Shown: positions 34,450 through 46,640, counted from the first letter of the stretch. The stretch is 64,000 bases of DNA from Micrasema longulum (GCA_022494885.1 JAGVSM010003806.1:1-64000); one strand, 5' to 3'. The notes: generated from the sequence alone by a model not told the origin. Made by a program: numbers and translations.

Positions 34450-35130
34450 CAAATTCCGAATATTGAATGTATTTGTAAATCTTTGGAGTAGATTTAACTA
34501 AATATTTAGGAATTTATATAGATGGGAATTTAAAATGGACCAATCAAATTGATCATATTAAAAATAAATTTAAAAACCAAATTTACTTTTTTAAAACTAT
34601 AAAAAATATAATAAGCCTAAAAGAACTTGTAAAAATATGTTACGCAATAACTCAATCAGTTTTGGAATCTGGGATAATTGGATGGGGATGTGCAAATGAC
34701 ACACTGATCAAGCAAATAATAATTGCACAAAAAGCTTTAATAAAAATTATCTTAAGAGTACCAATCAGAACTAGCTCCCTCGGTATATTGAAAAATCTCA
34801 ATGTCAAATCTATAAAACAGCTTTTTGTTAAAACTTTGTTACTATACGCACGTAAACATTATTCTCTACCTTCCGTTACAAATACAAGAGATACTAGATA
34901 CTCTACCCTGCTGCTGCAAAAAAAAAAAATACAACCTTCGGTCAAAGAGGATTGACCTACTACTCGCTTAAAGTTTACAATCTATTTCCATTATCCATAA
35001 GGACAATTAGTAAATTCTCACAATATAAAATTGCTATTAAGAAATGGATAGTAGAAGTGGGTTGCGCACGGATTGATGAGTGGATCAAGCCAAATAGGTA
35101 CAATGTATGCACTGTTTATTATTTTTTTTA
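34450..35130 (+). pseudogene. Non-LTR retrotransposon RT C-terminal part
   Basis: Plus frames read VDLTKYLGIYIDGNLKWTNQ, IDHIKNKFKNQIYFFKTIKN, the open segment 34662-34955 (ESGIIGWGCANDTLIKQIII), and after an A-run frameshift TYYSLKVYNLFPLSIRT and KIAIKKWIVEVG. YLGI-DGNLKW and W-G-A define the region after the RT catalytic core. A probable 3' UTR follows to about 35330 (ctcggcacgggacaccccag). Confidence 0.7.
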
Positions 35131-35329
35131 AATTGGTCTTTATAAACTGGCTATGTTTTATATGAATATTTTTATTTTTTATTGTTTATTATGTTAATTA
35201 TAATTAAGTTAATTGGATTAACTACGTTTTTTTATTGTTATTGTGTTAACTTTGTTAAATGGCTAATCTTAGGCATGTTTCACATTTTGTAAAATGTTTC
35301 CCTCGGCACGGGACACCCCAGTAAGGGAA

Positions 35330-35385
35330 CAACGAAGGTCCGCGGTTCGAATCACACTCTACCCCAACTTGATTCCATTTTCTAA
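35330..35385 (+). repeat. Possible tRNA-like B-box remnant
   Basis: aaggtccgcggttcgaatca is B-box-like. No complete head. Confidence 0.25.
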
Positions 35386-35559
35386 TAGTGAGTTATTTAC
35401 AACTCGTTAAAAATGGCCCTCAAAATTGAATATTGGGGTAAATCATAAGGACGTAAATATTTTCTTTTTTAATTAAAAAAAAAAAAACATTATTCTGTAT
35501 AAAAAAAGGAATACAAATAATGAAAAAGTATAAATTAATAAAAAATAAAATTCGTCCAA

Positions 35560-35675
35560 GAGATCGAATTTCAACCGCGTTCACTCGGCTTTCATCCTTC
35601 CTCTGCCAGTTCCATTTTTCACTTCCATACATAAGTGTTGGAACTGAAACTTCGCTGTGCATAGCCAGTTTAGCT
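35560..35675 (-). mobile_element. RTE-like LINE short fragment
   Basis: The minus reading SVPTLMYGSEKWNWQRKDES then RVNAVEIRSLGR matches residues ~15-45 of the 19405 ORF. Both ends lost. Confidence 0.72.
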
Positions 35676-35694
35676 CAAGGGCGCTGTAAGATAA

Positions 35695-36170
35695 ATATAT
35701 ATCCCAGCACGTGTTGTAGCCACAGAGCGCATGGACGGTTGGGATTCTAGTTCCTCCTCTCCAATGATGATAAATAAGAGCTAGATTCCTACAGCACGTC
35801 TTGTAGCTACAGAGCGCATGGACAGTAAGAAATCTAGCCCCCATTTACATTTTTTTTAAATATGGCAATGAAGTTTAGAGGCTTAGTGATATTTTAAAAA
35901 TCAAAATCAAAAATCAAATTTAACAAAATAGGAGTTAGATTACAACAAGTCTTGCAGCGACTGAGCGCATGGACGATTGGAATTATATACTCTTTTTACA
36001 AGATTGAGGTATTCGCTAGTTGCTAACATTTAGGTTTTGAAGCTAGACTACCGTCTTGCAGCTACAAAGCACATAGACGAACAAACTTCCAGCAACTTAA
36101 AATTATCAATAAATGTACAATAATAAACGTTGAGTATGATAGTAAATTTGTCATGTGTTTATTCCATAAA
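35695..36170 (+). repeat. Irregular array of the agcgcatggac motif
   Basis: Four related units at about 35700, 35790, 35940 and 36045, each with a -cttg-agc-ac-gagcgcatggac core (for example gtcttgtagctacagagcgc then atggac) preceded by tagatt-c. Spacings of ~90, ~150 and ~105 bp. A fifth copy with the same downstream sequence is at 53205-53410. No coding capacity. Confidence 0.6.
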
Positions 36171-37055
36171 GTAAAAAATAAAAAAATATACCATATCATT
36201 TTTATGCATTTAAATAAAGTGTTTTTTTGTAATTATATATTTAGAAAAATGTGTGCTGGTGGTTGTAGCCAATTCAATAAATATGGCGGCGATCTTTACT
36301 AAATAAAAGATCTTGATAATAGTAGACTGAATACAATTTATTTTTAAGCACAGTGCGCTCCGTGACGACCAAAGACTTCGATAAAAAACGAAATAGAGAG
36401 ATATTAAAAGCTCTATGGGCGTATATAAAATAATAAAAGGTAATTATTTATATTTAAAACATTAACTTAGTTGTCAAACATTATAGCCCTTGTGCTATCT
36501 TTATATACTTTGATATTAGTACCCACCAGAGTAACAATACTCTGATGTGGCACGCACCAAAATCAGTAAGAATTTTAATTAAGAACTATTAAACAAAAAA
36601 CTTAACAATATTAATAAGGTACATAAAATAATGATTGAAACAATAATAATAATATAGTGAAAATATTTTTAATAATCTAAATAAACGTATTAAATAAATT
36701 AATTGAAATTCAATTTCAAAATCCCTAATATTGTATGACTCGGGTATCCGTATAGCCTTCCTTTTGAAATTTGTAATTCACAAATATATAAACGGATACT
36801 AAGAATTCCTTTGAAATAATATACATACCTATGTTCATGATTTGTTCGGATTTTCGATAACAGTTAACGATTACTATTTTTGAACTTACAATTAAAAATC
36901 AATGTATTAATCAGACTCTTACATCAAGCACTTAATTATGCAAAGATTAATGTTGATTTTATGGATAAAAATTAGAGTATCTAGTACCTAAGTAATTATA
37001 GAGTATTTATAGACATAAACAAATGAACATAGATCATTTATTTTTTGCAGACATG
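36171..37055. other. Unassigned AT-rich DNA
   Basis: No ORF or recognised repeat. Confidence 0.35.
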
Positions 37056-37064
37056 AGACTAATT

Positions 37065-37215
37065 AAAATATAAAATTCTAGGCACTTACAGAGTCTGTGA
37101 TCTATAATCGGCTTGGTTTTTTTTTTTCTGAATTGCATTATCACTGCCTATAATGCACATGGTTTATAAATTCATATTTCCTTAAACGGATCATTATATC
37201 TGTGTTAACCGTGAA
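37065..37215 (+). repeat. Repeat B, degenerate fragment
   Basis: ttctaggcacttacagagtc, tgcctataatgcacatgg and catatttccttaaacgg follow the order of the B core. Confidence 0.4.
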
Positions 37216-37639
37216 TAATATTAAACATACTTTTTAATGAAATATAAAAAAACCTATCTCCCTAATCTATAATTGTGAAAGAACTGCAATTAACAGTATC
37301 ATATAATTAGCTATCCATTATAATATAAACCTGCAAATCTACCCGTAAGTACAAAGTTATTGATTTTTTCAACGAGGTCCAGAGGTTTTATATTTTAATT
37401 TTAAATACTCTCAAACTAAGCCAATTAAAAAAATATATATATTTTATTATTCAATTTGATTTGAAACTTCTACTAAATGTGTTGTATAATTTTTAGGTTA
37501 ATTTTTTTTTTTAAATCTTGGCTTAAAAGAAATGTTTGTTTTTTTTTAAAATAATTAAACCCAAAATATTCGTATAATAAGTTTTGTAAAAGTCAATTTT
37601 GCCTTAAATGTTAGTAAAATAAAATAAATATCTATCTCA

Positions 37640-37880
37640 TTGTCCGCGCTATAATTTTATATAGTTATGGAATTTTGAAATTACCCAGCCTGCGACGTCA
37701 CATTTCTCGACGGTGGGTAGGACGATACAATAATTTTTTTCATAGATTTTATAGAAAGTTCGCCGAGCAATTAAATGGTCTAATTTTTAAGAAAACATTT
37801 TTTCCGTCCAATATTTTATAACTTCCTTATATATAATTTTATCCTCATTATTAAATAAAATTGCGTAAAATATTGTGAAA
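37640..37880 (-). repeat. Family J fragment
   Basis: gcgacgtcacatttctcgac, tagaaagttcgccgagcaat then taaatggtc, and aagaaaacattttttccgtc then caat; the pattern resembles the other J copies. Confidence 0.45.
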
Positions 37881-38324
37881 TTTGCCATACATTCCTACTC
37901 CGTATGCATTTTCTTTTTATTGTGTTAAGGATTAACGTGACTGCTCAAATAAGGGGGAACATAATTAAAAGGCAAAAGTAACAATAAAACCCTTGGCAAT
38001 GCATTGATGTCAAAAGGCGCATTATCTTTATTAGGCAATAAATTTTATTTAACAAACTCATGCGGCCTCTGATAATTAAGAATTAAGGCACATTATTTCA
38101 TATGATTATAATTGATAGGTGTATTGATTAATCACCGTTAAGGCGTGCTACGTTCAAAAATATAATTCACCAAAATGCATTTAATCAGGATATTTATTGC
38201 TACAGGAAATTCGATATGAAAAATGCATGAAATTGTATTGCGAAGTTTTTAAAAACGCATAAAAATATTATTGTAAATGATTTTAATGAAAATTAACTAC
38301 TCTGAATTACGTCCAAAGTTCTTT

Positions 38325-38760
38325 GAAATCTTTCGATGGTGGAGATTTAAAATAGATTTCCGGTTTACGGAAAGCCAATTCACCAATCAGTAGAATTCAC
38401 CATACAGTGTTATTTATTATATTATATTTATTTATTATGTACTAAAACATAATTTAAAAATAATGTAAATGAATGCCTTGGCACGGGTTATTCCCAGTGA
38501 GGTGTTCATAAAGAAAAGAAATATATAAAGTTTTATGTGAAATAAATAAATTATAACTTGTGACGTCACACGCGGAGTAATTTCAAAACTTTGAAAAAAT
38601 AAAGCGCTGATTATAATACGAACTGACACAAATAAAAAAAAATCTTGCTTTGATAGTCTATTAACTCTTAAAGGAATGTGGTAAATAATTCCTTTGCGCG
38701 CGGTGATGTTACATAGTGTTACCACTAGTAAAAAACGGAATATTCTAAAGTTTAGAGATT
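38325..38760 (+). repeat. Family J element interrupted by a LINE 3' end
   Basis: tttccggtttacggaaagcc then aattcaccaatcag, and later cttgtgacgtcacacgcgga and ctttgatagtctattaactc match 44555-44740 in order. The interrupting 38403-38520 (ccttggcacgggttattccc, AAT-rich) looks like an inserted LINE 3' UTR. The 96-residue minus ORF over it is not supported. Confidence 0.6.
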
Positions 38761-39109
38761 AAAAAATAGAGAAAACATGGAGACAAACTGTGTAACAATT
38801 ATTTTTTTAATTATTTTTTTATTTACATAATTTATGCAAATAAACATATAGTTTAGCGCTGTTATAGCAAAATAAATAAAAAAATCATAAAAACGTCGCT
38901 CATATTACGTGCGTGTTTCTCCCATCACTGTCATTAATCGAGTGAATATATTTTACACAACACCCGCCACAGAACAGCGTCTTTGTTGTTCTTGTTATGA
39001 GTTTTATCTTCGTGATTTCTCTTATACAGATGTGTTGCTAAATTAGCGGCCATTTATTCTTCGTATAGCAAGGATAAATATTTTTTACAATAACATCCAG
39101 CATAGTTAT

Positions 39110-39280
39110 ACAAGTTTTCCTTTCTAAATTTGGTGTGAAAATGTTCATTTAAAGATTACTAAAAATATAACTTCATCATTTTAAAAAATAAAAGAGATAT
39201 ATCAAGTCTTGTATCCTATGTCGAATAGTGTGACATCACAGCCACACAAGAGTTAAAAAATGAAAAATAAATAAAATTAT
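39110..39280. repeat. Unclassified repeat I, copy 1
   Basis: agagatatatcaagtcttgt, cacagccacacaagag and gaaaatgttcatttaaag recur inverted at 49180-49340. Confidence 0.55.
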
Positions 39281-39785
39281 TGAACTCTCTTACTGCAGTT
39301 GGAACTTCTTATCGAAAATCAGCTGTGTATGGGTACATTACATATCTGTACTGCGTACATTTACCTTATAACCTTCAAGGTTAAAATACACAATAATCAA
39401 CGGTAAATATGCAATAATCACATGATTTTGTCCCTAAATTAATCAAAGCATTTTTTAAAAACTTATTTCAAAAATAAATAGTTGGGTTCTTATGGTTAAC
39501 AATTTACCCAAACATTCAAATTTTGAAGGCATATTTAACAAACCTTAAGCCTGAAATAACTATTTTTGAAATGATAAAGTTCACCTTTTTTTATATTTGA
39601 AAATGCACTATCAAAAACAATTTAATTTTTATCATCATAAGTGTGATTTTTTAAAGATTCGTTAATTTGAAATTACACCGCTCGGGCAGTGTACACGCGA
39701 CGCTACGTCACGACTGTCACGAGTTCGAGTCGGGAAAGAGAACTTCGCACCCTTCAAAACACGCTAAACATGGCTACCCGGAAAC
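39281..39785. other. Unassigned DNA with a possible SINE head
   Basis: 39690-39750 (actgtcacgagttcgagtcg) has a B-box-like core. No other match. Confidence 0.3.
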
Positions 39786-39789
39786 CGGA

Positions 39790-40030
39790 AATCCATCACA
39801 ATACATAATTGATTGGCTATTCTAAACACGTGTTCATCTGAACCTGTGACATTTCAAAGTAGTTCAATATTACTAAAACGAATGTTTGTTATTTTTTCAT
39901 ACATTTTCAAGAAACTTCGCGTACAATTAAATGCTCTAATTTTTACGACGCGTAAGAAAACATTTTTATATCCAATTTGCCGTTACTATAAACTACCTCA
40001 TTGAGAAATAAATTCTACCAGGAAACCACA
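39790..40030 (+). repeat. Family J fragment
   Basis: acctgtgacatttcaaagta, agaaacttcgcgtacaatta, ttttatatccaatttgccgt and aactacctcattg follow the J 3' half. Confidence 0.6.
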
Positions 40031-40724
40031 AACCGTTCATTAAATTAAAAATGTTTGTCTTAGAAATCGAACTAATAACGTTGTATAATAAATAGATAAT
40101 TAGTAATTATTTTAATATAATACAAAGTATGTGACCAGAAACCGCGTGACCACACAAGATTTATGATTTGTGACCACCATCGACATCAACGCGACCAATA
40201 ACGAAAGAAATATGAATTCGCAAATCTAGAGTTTATTGTAAATCCTTTATTTATCACCTAGGCCGACCTCAGCCGACAATTAATTCTTGAAAAATTAACA
40301 CACTTTTAACATCAGATGTGCCTACTTGTATACCTAACGAGTGTATTGATTCAAGCTGTAACAATAAAAACCCCTTACTCTTTATCAAAATATTTGGAAT
40401 AATAAGATTAACGTTTGCCAAATCTAGTGACATCATCTTTACTCGATTCATTTCTGATAACAACAAGTACCTACATAATTTTTACATAATCTTTCGGCCT
40501 ACATCAAAGGGGCTTTCAGAGGCGAAACTAGATTATGTACGTGACTTAAATAAAACGGAAAAATGGTGCAAACTTCTGTGGTGAAATATATTGACATATT
40601 GTATAGACTATTAATGTAAGCCAATTAAAAAAGTTAAAAAAATATTTCGTATTATGAGCGCTATGATTTTTTTAATTTTTGTAATTTTAAAATTACTGCG
40701 CGTATAACGTTAAAAGTTATCTCC

Positions 40725-41000
40725 GGTGAGTTCTGCTGACTAGCGAATTGGCTTCTCGTAAATTGAAAATCTATTCCAACACTATGTCATTGGTTGAATC
40801 GGAAGTGACGTCGTTCAAACTAGTTCGTTCTAATTAAAATCATTTTTTTTCCATACATTTTCAAAAAAACATTTTTTAAATCCAATTTCCCGTAGCACTG
40901 AACTTCTTCATTAGTTTTTTCGTCACATGAACCTGTGACGTTTCAATGTAGTTTATTTTTATATTTTTTTTTCGTCCGTTTCCGAGAAACTTTGTCTATA
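40725..41000 (+). repeat. Family J fragments
   Basis: ggtgagttctgctgactagc, ggaagtgacgtcgttcaaac and ccaatttcccgtagcactga then acttcttcatt; a second partial unit begins at about 40925. Confidence 0.6.
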
Positions 41001-41009
41001 ATTAAATTC

Positions 41010-41235
41010 TTTAATCTTATAATATAAAAAATCAAACACTGATTTGAGTCTACTGAACACTTCATTTTATTTTTACAAATATTAAAACAAAAATTTCGCG
41101 ACAAGATTCGTTTGAAAATGTCCTAACAAGGCGAAACAATTGTCACGGAATTTTTGTTCAAATTTGTAAAAATAAAATAAAGTGTTCAGTAGACTCAAAT
41201 AATTGTTTGATTTCTAATATTATAAGTTTAAGAGT
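41010..41235. mobile_element. MITE-like element with ~70 bp inverted arms
   Basis: The left arm (aaatcaaacactgatttgag then tctactgaacact ... ttttacaaat, 41028-41085) is mirrored on the right (atttgtaaaaataaaataaa then gtgttcagtagactcaaat, 41164-41230). About 75 bp of unpaired middle. No ORF. Confidence 0.72.
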
Positions 41236-41933
41236 TCTACAAAATAAACACCAAATCAATCAATAAATGATCTAGTCTTTATCGATTTTCCATGGTTCAG
41301 ACTTCCTTATTGCCGGATATTTTTTTGACAAAAAAAATTTTCTTATTTCTGCCCTGTTTGAACAGAGTACTCAAGACTGATCTAATCCATTGAGCTTGTT
41401 CGGTAGTGAACAGGTGCTATTCCGTACAAACCCTCAACTGATAACACTCGCTTCAAACGAAAATTACCGACAGATATACAAAGAGATAAGATATAAAATC
41501 AATTATAGAATTTGCCGAAATAGTACATTTCACACAAAATGACAGAAAGATTCTTCCAACATAAGGTCGAATATGGCATCCACTTCAAGATACTTCGGGG
41601 CCTGGTTCGGCCTGGCTGGCGATAATACGGCAAAGTAAAATGGAACTTGCGGCCTAGACGTTGTGCGCAGATTACGGTTTTAAAAATATGTACCTGGTAA
41701 TAGTATAATTTTGTTTTCTATTGTGTAAAAGCGGCATCGGATGAAATTCAAAGGCGGAAATTATTGTAGGTAGAATGTCATCATTGTGAGAAATAAAACG
41801 TTTATAAGACTCGATAACGATACATGATATGCCAATGATAATTTAATTGGTGAGATATACGCCGTATTATTTATTAGCGTGAATGATTAGACAAATTAGA
41901 ACCACAATTTTGAAAATTAACTGAGTAGTTTGA

Positions 41934-42235
41934 ATGTTTGAAATTTTCATGTCCGCTAAGTCTACCTATCGGACACTTTCGGACATTTGTATTAGGGAAA
42001 ATGCATGTCAAAGAAAATCTACTCTTAGTTCAGCATTCGATTCAGGTAGAGGAAAACTTGTCGAAATCCGGCGCTTCCCAAACACTAGATTCGGAGGTCG
42101 TGTTTTTGCCGTTGCCGGCCCCTCTGCCTGGAACCGATTGCCTTCAAACTAACGAATCATCGAAGGTCCCAGTCAGTTTAGATCCCAACTAAAATCTTAC
42201 CTCTTTAGTTTATTGTGCCCTCAATTTTAAATCAT
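41934..42235 (+). pseudogene. CR1/L2-like LINE C-terminus, second family
   Basis: The plus frame reads KLVEIRRFPNTRFGGRVFAV then AGPSAWNRLPSN; past a stop, RIIEGPSQFRSQLKSYLFSL. Same architecture as family A (VAGPxxWNxLP then F-x-LKxxLF) but clearly different in sequence. 5' truncated, one internal stop. Confidence 0.78.
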
Positions 42236-42283
42236 AAAATATAATATCACATTAGCTAAGTTGAAATGTAAGTTAATGTATAC

Positions 42284-42722
42284 AATAAGGAACTTCAGCC
42301 CTACGGGAAATTGGATTAAAAAAATGTTTTCTTACGCGGGGTAAAAATTAAAGCATTAAATTAAAGCGTTAAAGCATTAAAAAGTTTCTTGAAAATGTAC
42401 AGAACAAATAATAAAAAATATTTTGATAAAAACGCACTACTTTAAATGACGTCACTGATTCATGTGAATCAACCTATGATCTGAGAGCTATGGAAGATTT
42501 CCGGTCTGCTTGTCGCTTCTGGACCAATGGGAAGAACTGAATGAGAATAAGCGGAAATGAACCTCTGACGTTACACGCGGAGTTATTTCAGAAACACAAA
42601 ACTTTGAAAAATCGTAGCGCCGATAATACGATGTATAAAAATTAAAAACAAAATTTTTTGATTTAGTTTAACAGTCTACTAACAAATATTTTTTTTTTTA
42701 AAAAACCACTGAACTTCCTCAT
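42284..42722. mobile_element. Family J element, near full length
   Basis: Imperfect terminal inverted repeats: aataaggaacttcagcccta (42285) against cactgaacttcctcatt (42706-42722). Inside: cctctgacgttacacgcgga, ctttgaaaaatcgtagcgcc. About 440 bp, non-coding. The LINE A 3' remnant begins immediately after. Confidence 0.65.
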
Positions 42723-42775
42723 TGTAAAGCGTCCTTGAGGTGATTTTTCACAAAAATTGTGCTGTATGCAGCCAA
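42723..42775 (+). mobile_element. LINE family A 3' end fragment
   Basis: taaagcgtccttgaggtgat and acaaaaattgtgctgta match positions 10-55. Confidence 0.55.
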
Positions 42776-42779
42776 ATTT

Positions 42780-43260
42780 ATAATTCAACAATGTTTGATT
42801 ATGTCCAAATGCTTGCAGACTGGCTGGATTTCCTCCCTAGGGAGTTGTTCGTATTTAAATTTATTTCAACAGAGAGGGAAAAAGTTTTCGAGAAGGGAAT
42901 ATGGAAGTCTAGGCATTTACAGGGCTTATGACCTGTCATTGGCTGGTTTAAGTGGCCACTTTACACACTGTGTAACATTCACCATTCTGCCCATGTTTGA
43001 ACATCCACATTTCCTCAACTCTTCCATCTGTTGACTTTTGTGAAGTAAAAGAGCTGAAACCTTTATGGATGTTCAAACATGGGCAGAATGGTGAATAAAC
43101 ATGGGCAGAATGGTAAATGTTACACAGTGTGTAAAGTGGCCACTTAAACCAGCCAATGACAGGTCATAAGCCCTGTAAATGCCTAGACTTCCATATTCCC
43201 TTCTCGAAAACTTTTTCCCTCTCTGTTGAAATAAATTTAAATTTATAATTGTTCAATACG
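42780..43260. repeat. Foldback repeat B, best inverted pair
   Basis: The plus arm 42788-43075 (aatgtttgattatgtccaaa ... gagctgaaacctttat) is followed at once by the inverted arm 43068-43255 (atggatgttcaaacatgggc ... ctctctgttgaaataaattt). Arm identity is high. The two plus-strand ORFs inside are by-products. Confidence 0.8.
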
Positions 43261-43495
43261 TTTACCTACCATGTAAGAGGTGTCAGGTTCAATTCCCGAC
43301 ATGGTTGACATGAAATATTTCTTATGTACGGCGTTTTGACGCTAAAATATTTCATAATGCCTGGATTGGAATCTGAAGTGTAAGACTGATCATCTTAACT
43401 TAATGAAACAAAAATGATACAGATACGCAGCGATTGGTGTACCAATGCAATGTTCTATGCACCATCGGATACGGAGTTGAAATAACACGTTGAGA
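43254..43495 (+). mobile_element. tRNA-headed SINE family E
   Basis: Starts within the head (accatgtaagaggtgtcagg; B box ggttcaattcc), then a body with tgaaatatttcttatg and agactgatcatcttaact, and the 3' segment gattggtgtaccaatgcaat then gttctatgcaccatc. Lacks the first part of the head. Confidence 0.65.
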
Positions 43496-43535
43496 CTGAG
43501 TCTGAAGAACCAAAATCATCGGTTAAAAAATGGCG

Positions 43536-43695
43536 GCCTTCGTGGTGTAGTGGTCAAGAAGCTTGACTCACGAACGGAAGGTTCCGGGGTAAATTCCAAA
43601 AAAAATTAATATGATTTTTCTCAAGCCTGCGTTTCTGTGTTGTAATTCACCACTGTATTAGGGCCTTCTGGTCCTAGCCTTTTGTGGAGCGAAAA
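43536..43695 (+). mobile_element. tRNA-derived SINE, family D
   Basis: ttcgtggtgtagtggtcaag is the A-box region and ggttccggggtaaattcc the degenerate B box. The tail tctcaagcctgcgtttctgt then attcaccactgtattaggg matches 61370-61410. Confidence 0.75.
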
Positions 43696-43724
43696 AAACT
43701 AGTAATTTATTTTGAACGAAATTG

Positions 43725-43885
43725 TTTTTAAAGGGGGAATATGAAAGTATAGGCATTTACAGGGCTAATGACCTGTCATTTGCTAGTTTTAATAGCCCTT
43801 AAATACTGTGTAACATTCACCATTCGGCCTATTTTTAAACATTTTCATTTTCTCAACCTTTCTATCTGTTGACTTTTTGTTGAAA
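43725..43885 (+). repeat. Repeat B fragment
   Basis: ggcatttacagggctaatga, ctgtgtaacattcaccattc and ctatctgttgac; 5' arm missing. Confidence 0.62.
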
Positions 43886-44374
43886 TTGTCAAACGTAATA
43901 GATAGAACTGGAAAGGATCAGTGAAAATAGCAGAGTGAAATTAAATTTAAATCGCGATGCATGAAATTAAATATTTTAAAAGAATAGCTTGTTCATTGAC
44001 AAAAAAAAACATTGCTCTTTTGTTTGAGTGAAACCGATAGAAAAACCCAGGGTCTTTAAAATGGTTTCGAGTATGTGGAGGAAGTATCTACTTTTACGGT
44101 TGACTTTTGAGAAGTAGTAAATATATATCTTAATTTATTACCAAGGAGTGAAATCCAGCATTTTCTAAAAAAAAATCGACATGCGTAAAATATTTTTGAA
44201 TAAAACAGTAGGCAAAATTACAATTGAAATTGAATAGAACAGCAACCTTTTTTGCGGCAAAATAAAAGTTACGATAAATAAGGTTAGATTTTAGTAAATA
44301 TTTGGGTATAAACATATACCGGCTTTAGTCTTAGTAATCTAAGTTCTTAGGTTCTCGGGGCAATCTCCCAAATA

Positions 44375-44770
44375 TGGCAGAATATGGAAGTTCAGTGGTA
44401 CGGGAAATTTTATTTTAAAAATGTTTTATTTAAAAATTAAAGGATTTAATTGTTCGGCAAAGTATCTCGAAAATATATAGATAAAAAAAAATATAAAAAA
44501 ATACTACTTTGAATCACGTCACAAGTTCTTCCGAATCTACTTATGATAGTACTGTGACATATTTTTGGTTTCCGGGAAGCCAACTCACCAGTCAGCAGAA
44601 CTCACCGCCTTGAATTTGTGACGTCACTGTAATTTCAATGTTTCACTCTTTAAAAAATAGTAACGCCGATAATTCGATACATAATATATATTTTTCTAAT
44701 TTTTCTCTGATTTTGATGGTCTATTAACACAAATGAAAAAAAAATTCTCATTAAAGACACACAAATATTC
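44375..44770 (+). repeat. Family J element
   Basis: aatatggaagttcagtggta then cgggaaatttta at the left; tgaatttgtgacgtcactgt, agtaacgccgataattcgat and ttgatggtctattaacac to the right. Matches 42284-42722 and 38325-38760 in order. Confidence 0.62.
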
Positions 44771-46310
44771 AAAACTAAAGCCTAATGATGACCGTATATA
44801 TAGATGGGGAAACTATTGAGAAAGTGAATGAAATGAAGTAAGAGATTTAAGTATAATATTAGACTTGAAATTAAATTTGATTGAAAACATTGAAAAAATA
44901 TCCAAAAAAACATTCACGTAAACCCCGTCAAAAATCGAACACATGGCCTTTAACACGGCATTAAGCTATTGAAGTTCGGGTCAGAAATACTCGTCAAGGT
45001 TTCTGGTTCTATTTCACACACACAATTTTATTATTCATTCGCCCGGACGTAAAATAAAGGTGTTTTTTTTTTCTTTTTTTTATATACGCCTCCAAATAAA
45101 GGTGTTAGCCAGTTATAAAATAATATCGGATGTTAACCATTGAGGTATATAATATCTCAATAAACACAAAAATTACAATAAATTAGTCAATAATTCATAG
45201 CATCTTCTCGTCACCGTACACTGCGCAAATACCGCGATCATATTTGGCAGCTTTATGCCCTCGACTGAACGCGAACGGAAAAAGGTGTCGAAAATGCTCA
45301 CTTTTGTCTTTTTGAGATTCAAAGGCTTGTAATCAAATTCAATAATATATGCAACGTAAAAAAAAGCAAATAAAATATATTTTAGAACAGGAAATTTCCT
45401 TTCGAATCACGCATAACTTTTACCTTTTTTCAAAAATTTTAACGCTCATTTAAACGAATTCAAAGAATGGATTTAACTATTTTACATTATTTTGCTTTAA
45501 TCTTTTAAAATCTTAAATGATAGTAAACCAAAGCCCTGTGCCGCAGTTTAATTTTTTTTAGAAAGTAGTCTTCTTTTATTGCTGAAAAAAATGTATCCAC
45601 AATCCACAGGTTTTTCCCTTTTCAATAGGTATTATCAGCTAAGTAACAAAACTGGTTAAAATCGTTTATGAAATATGTAAATATTTTGTTTCAAATAATC
45701 GGATTATCTCTTAATCTTGTTGTCCTGGGTAGTGAAGGACAGAAAAATATTCTGGAGGACAATAATACTGTTTGGGTATTTCAGGTAAAGACATTATATT
45801 TATTATTGGGTTAATAAAATCAGGTAGCTTTTATACGGTGTGAATAGGGACGACGAGGGTATAGGGCCAGCACTTAGTCGTAAAAGGTTATTCTATAGTA
45901 CTAAGAAATAAAATGTAATTGTAGGTCACAAAATTGTAAAATGGGTGGATAAGAATACTGTGATTTTGTAAATAGGTAATACCATTTTGTTTAGTGGCAA
46001 ACTTACCCCGAACTACAGAAACAAAGTTTTGAGGAAATTGAGGTTTTATAAACTTTGTATATTTTTACCGTATATTTATCGAAATCGTTTTTTTTATTTA
46101 TTTTAGATGTATTTATTAAATTAAGTTGTTTGAAAGGATTACGATTATTAAAAAAACGTACCTTTTAATTTATGCTAGAAATTGCCTTTTTGCTTGTAAC
46201 GACAGTATGCATAAGTAGTTTTATACTCCAAACCCCAAAGTACTACGCGTTCATCAATACTGAAAGTATGAAATCACTTGACTCCATGAGCTAAGTTTTA
46301 GATAACAACA
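44771..46310. other. Unassigned intergenic DNA
   Basis: No gene or known repeat. 45200-45300 is GC-richer (cctcgactgaacgcgaacgg) without an ORF. Confidence 0.35.
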
Positions 46311-46311
46311 A

Positions 46312-46640
46312 CAACACACTGTCACGCTGCTTCCCCGTAAGGGGTAAGCACTTAGGATAGAACGCCATATCACTCTGTCTTTGCCAGCAGACCTCGCTTC
46401 TTCTACATTTATAGATATTCTCATGCACGCAAGACTGTGATTACGATTTTTGACATGTCCAACCTCAAGTATTTTTCGGATTTGACCTTACCATGTCTTT
46501 ATTGGTCTTCTTCGTTTACTGCATTCATCAATAATTACATAGTAAATCTTTTTAGACATTCTTTTACTGTCCATACGCTCTACATGTAGAAACCAAGTGC
46601 CCGCTCCTTTTCTGATTTGTCGAGAACGCATATCTCAAAA
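46312..46640 (-). mobile_element. RTE-like LINE, second subfamily, diverged
   Basis: Minus-strand order as at 24655-25070, with many substitutions. 3' tail is a TTG repeat (aacaacaacaac at 46304-46315 on the plus strand). Confidence 0.65.

Noticed and set aside
38435..38725. 96-residue minus-strand ORF
   Set aside because: Spans a LINE 3' UTR and family J repeat sequence; composition AT-driven, no domain.
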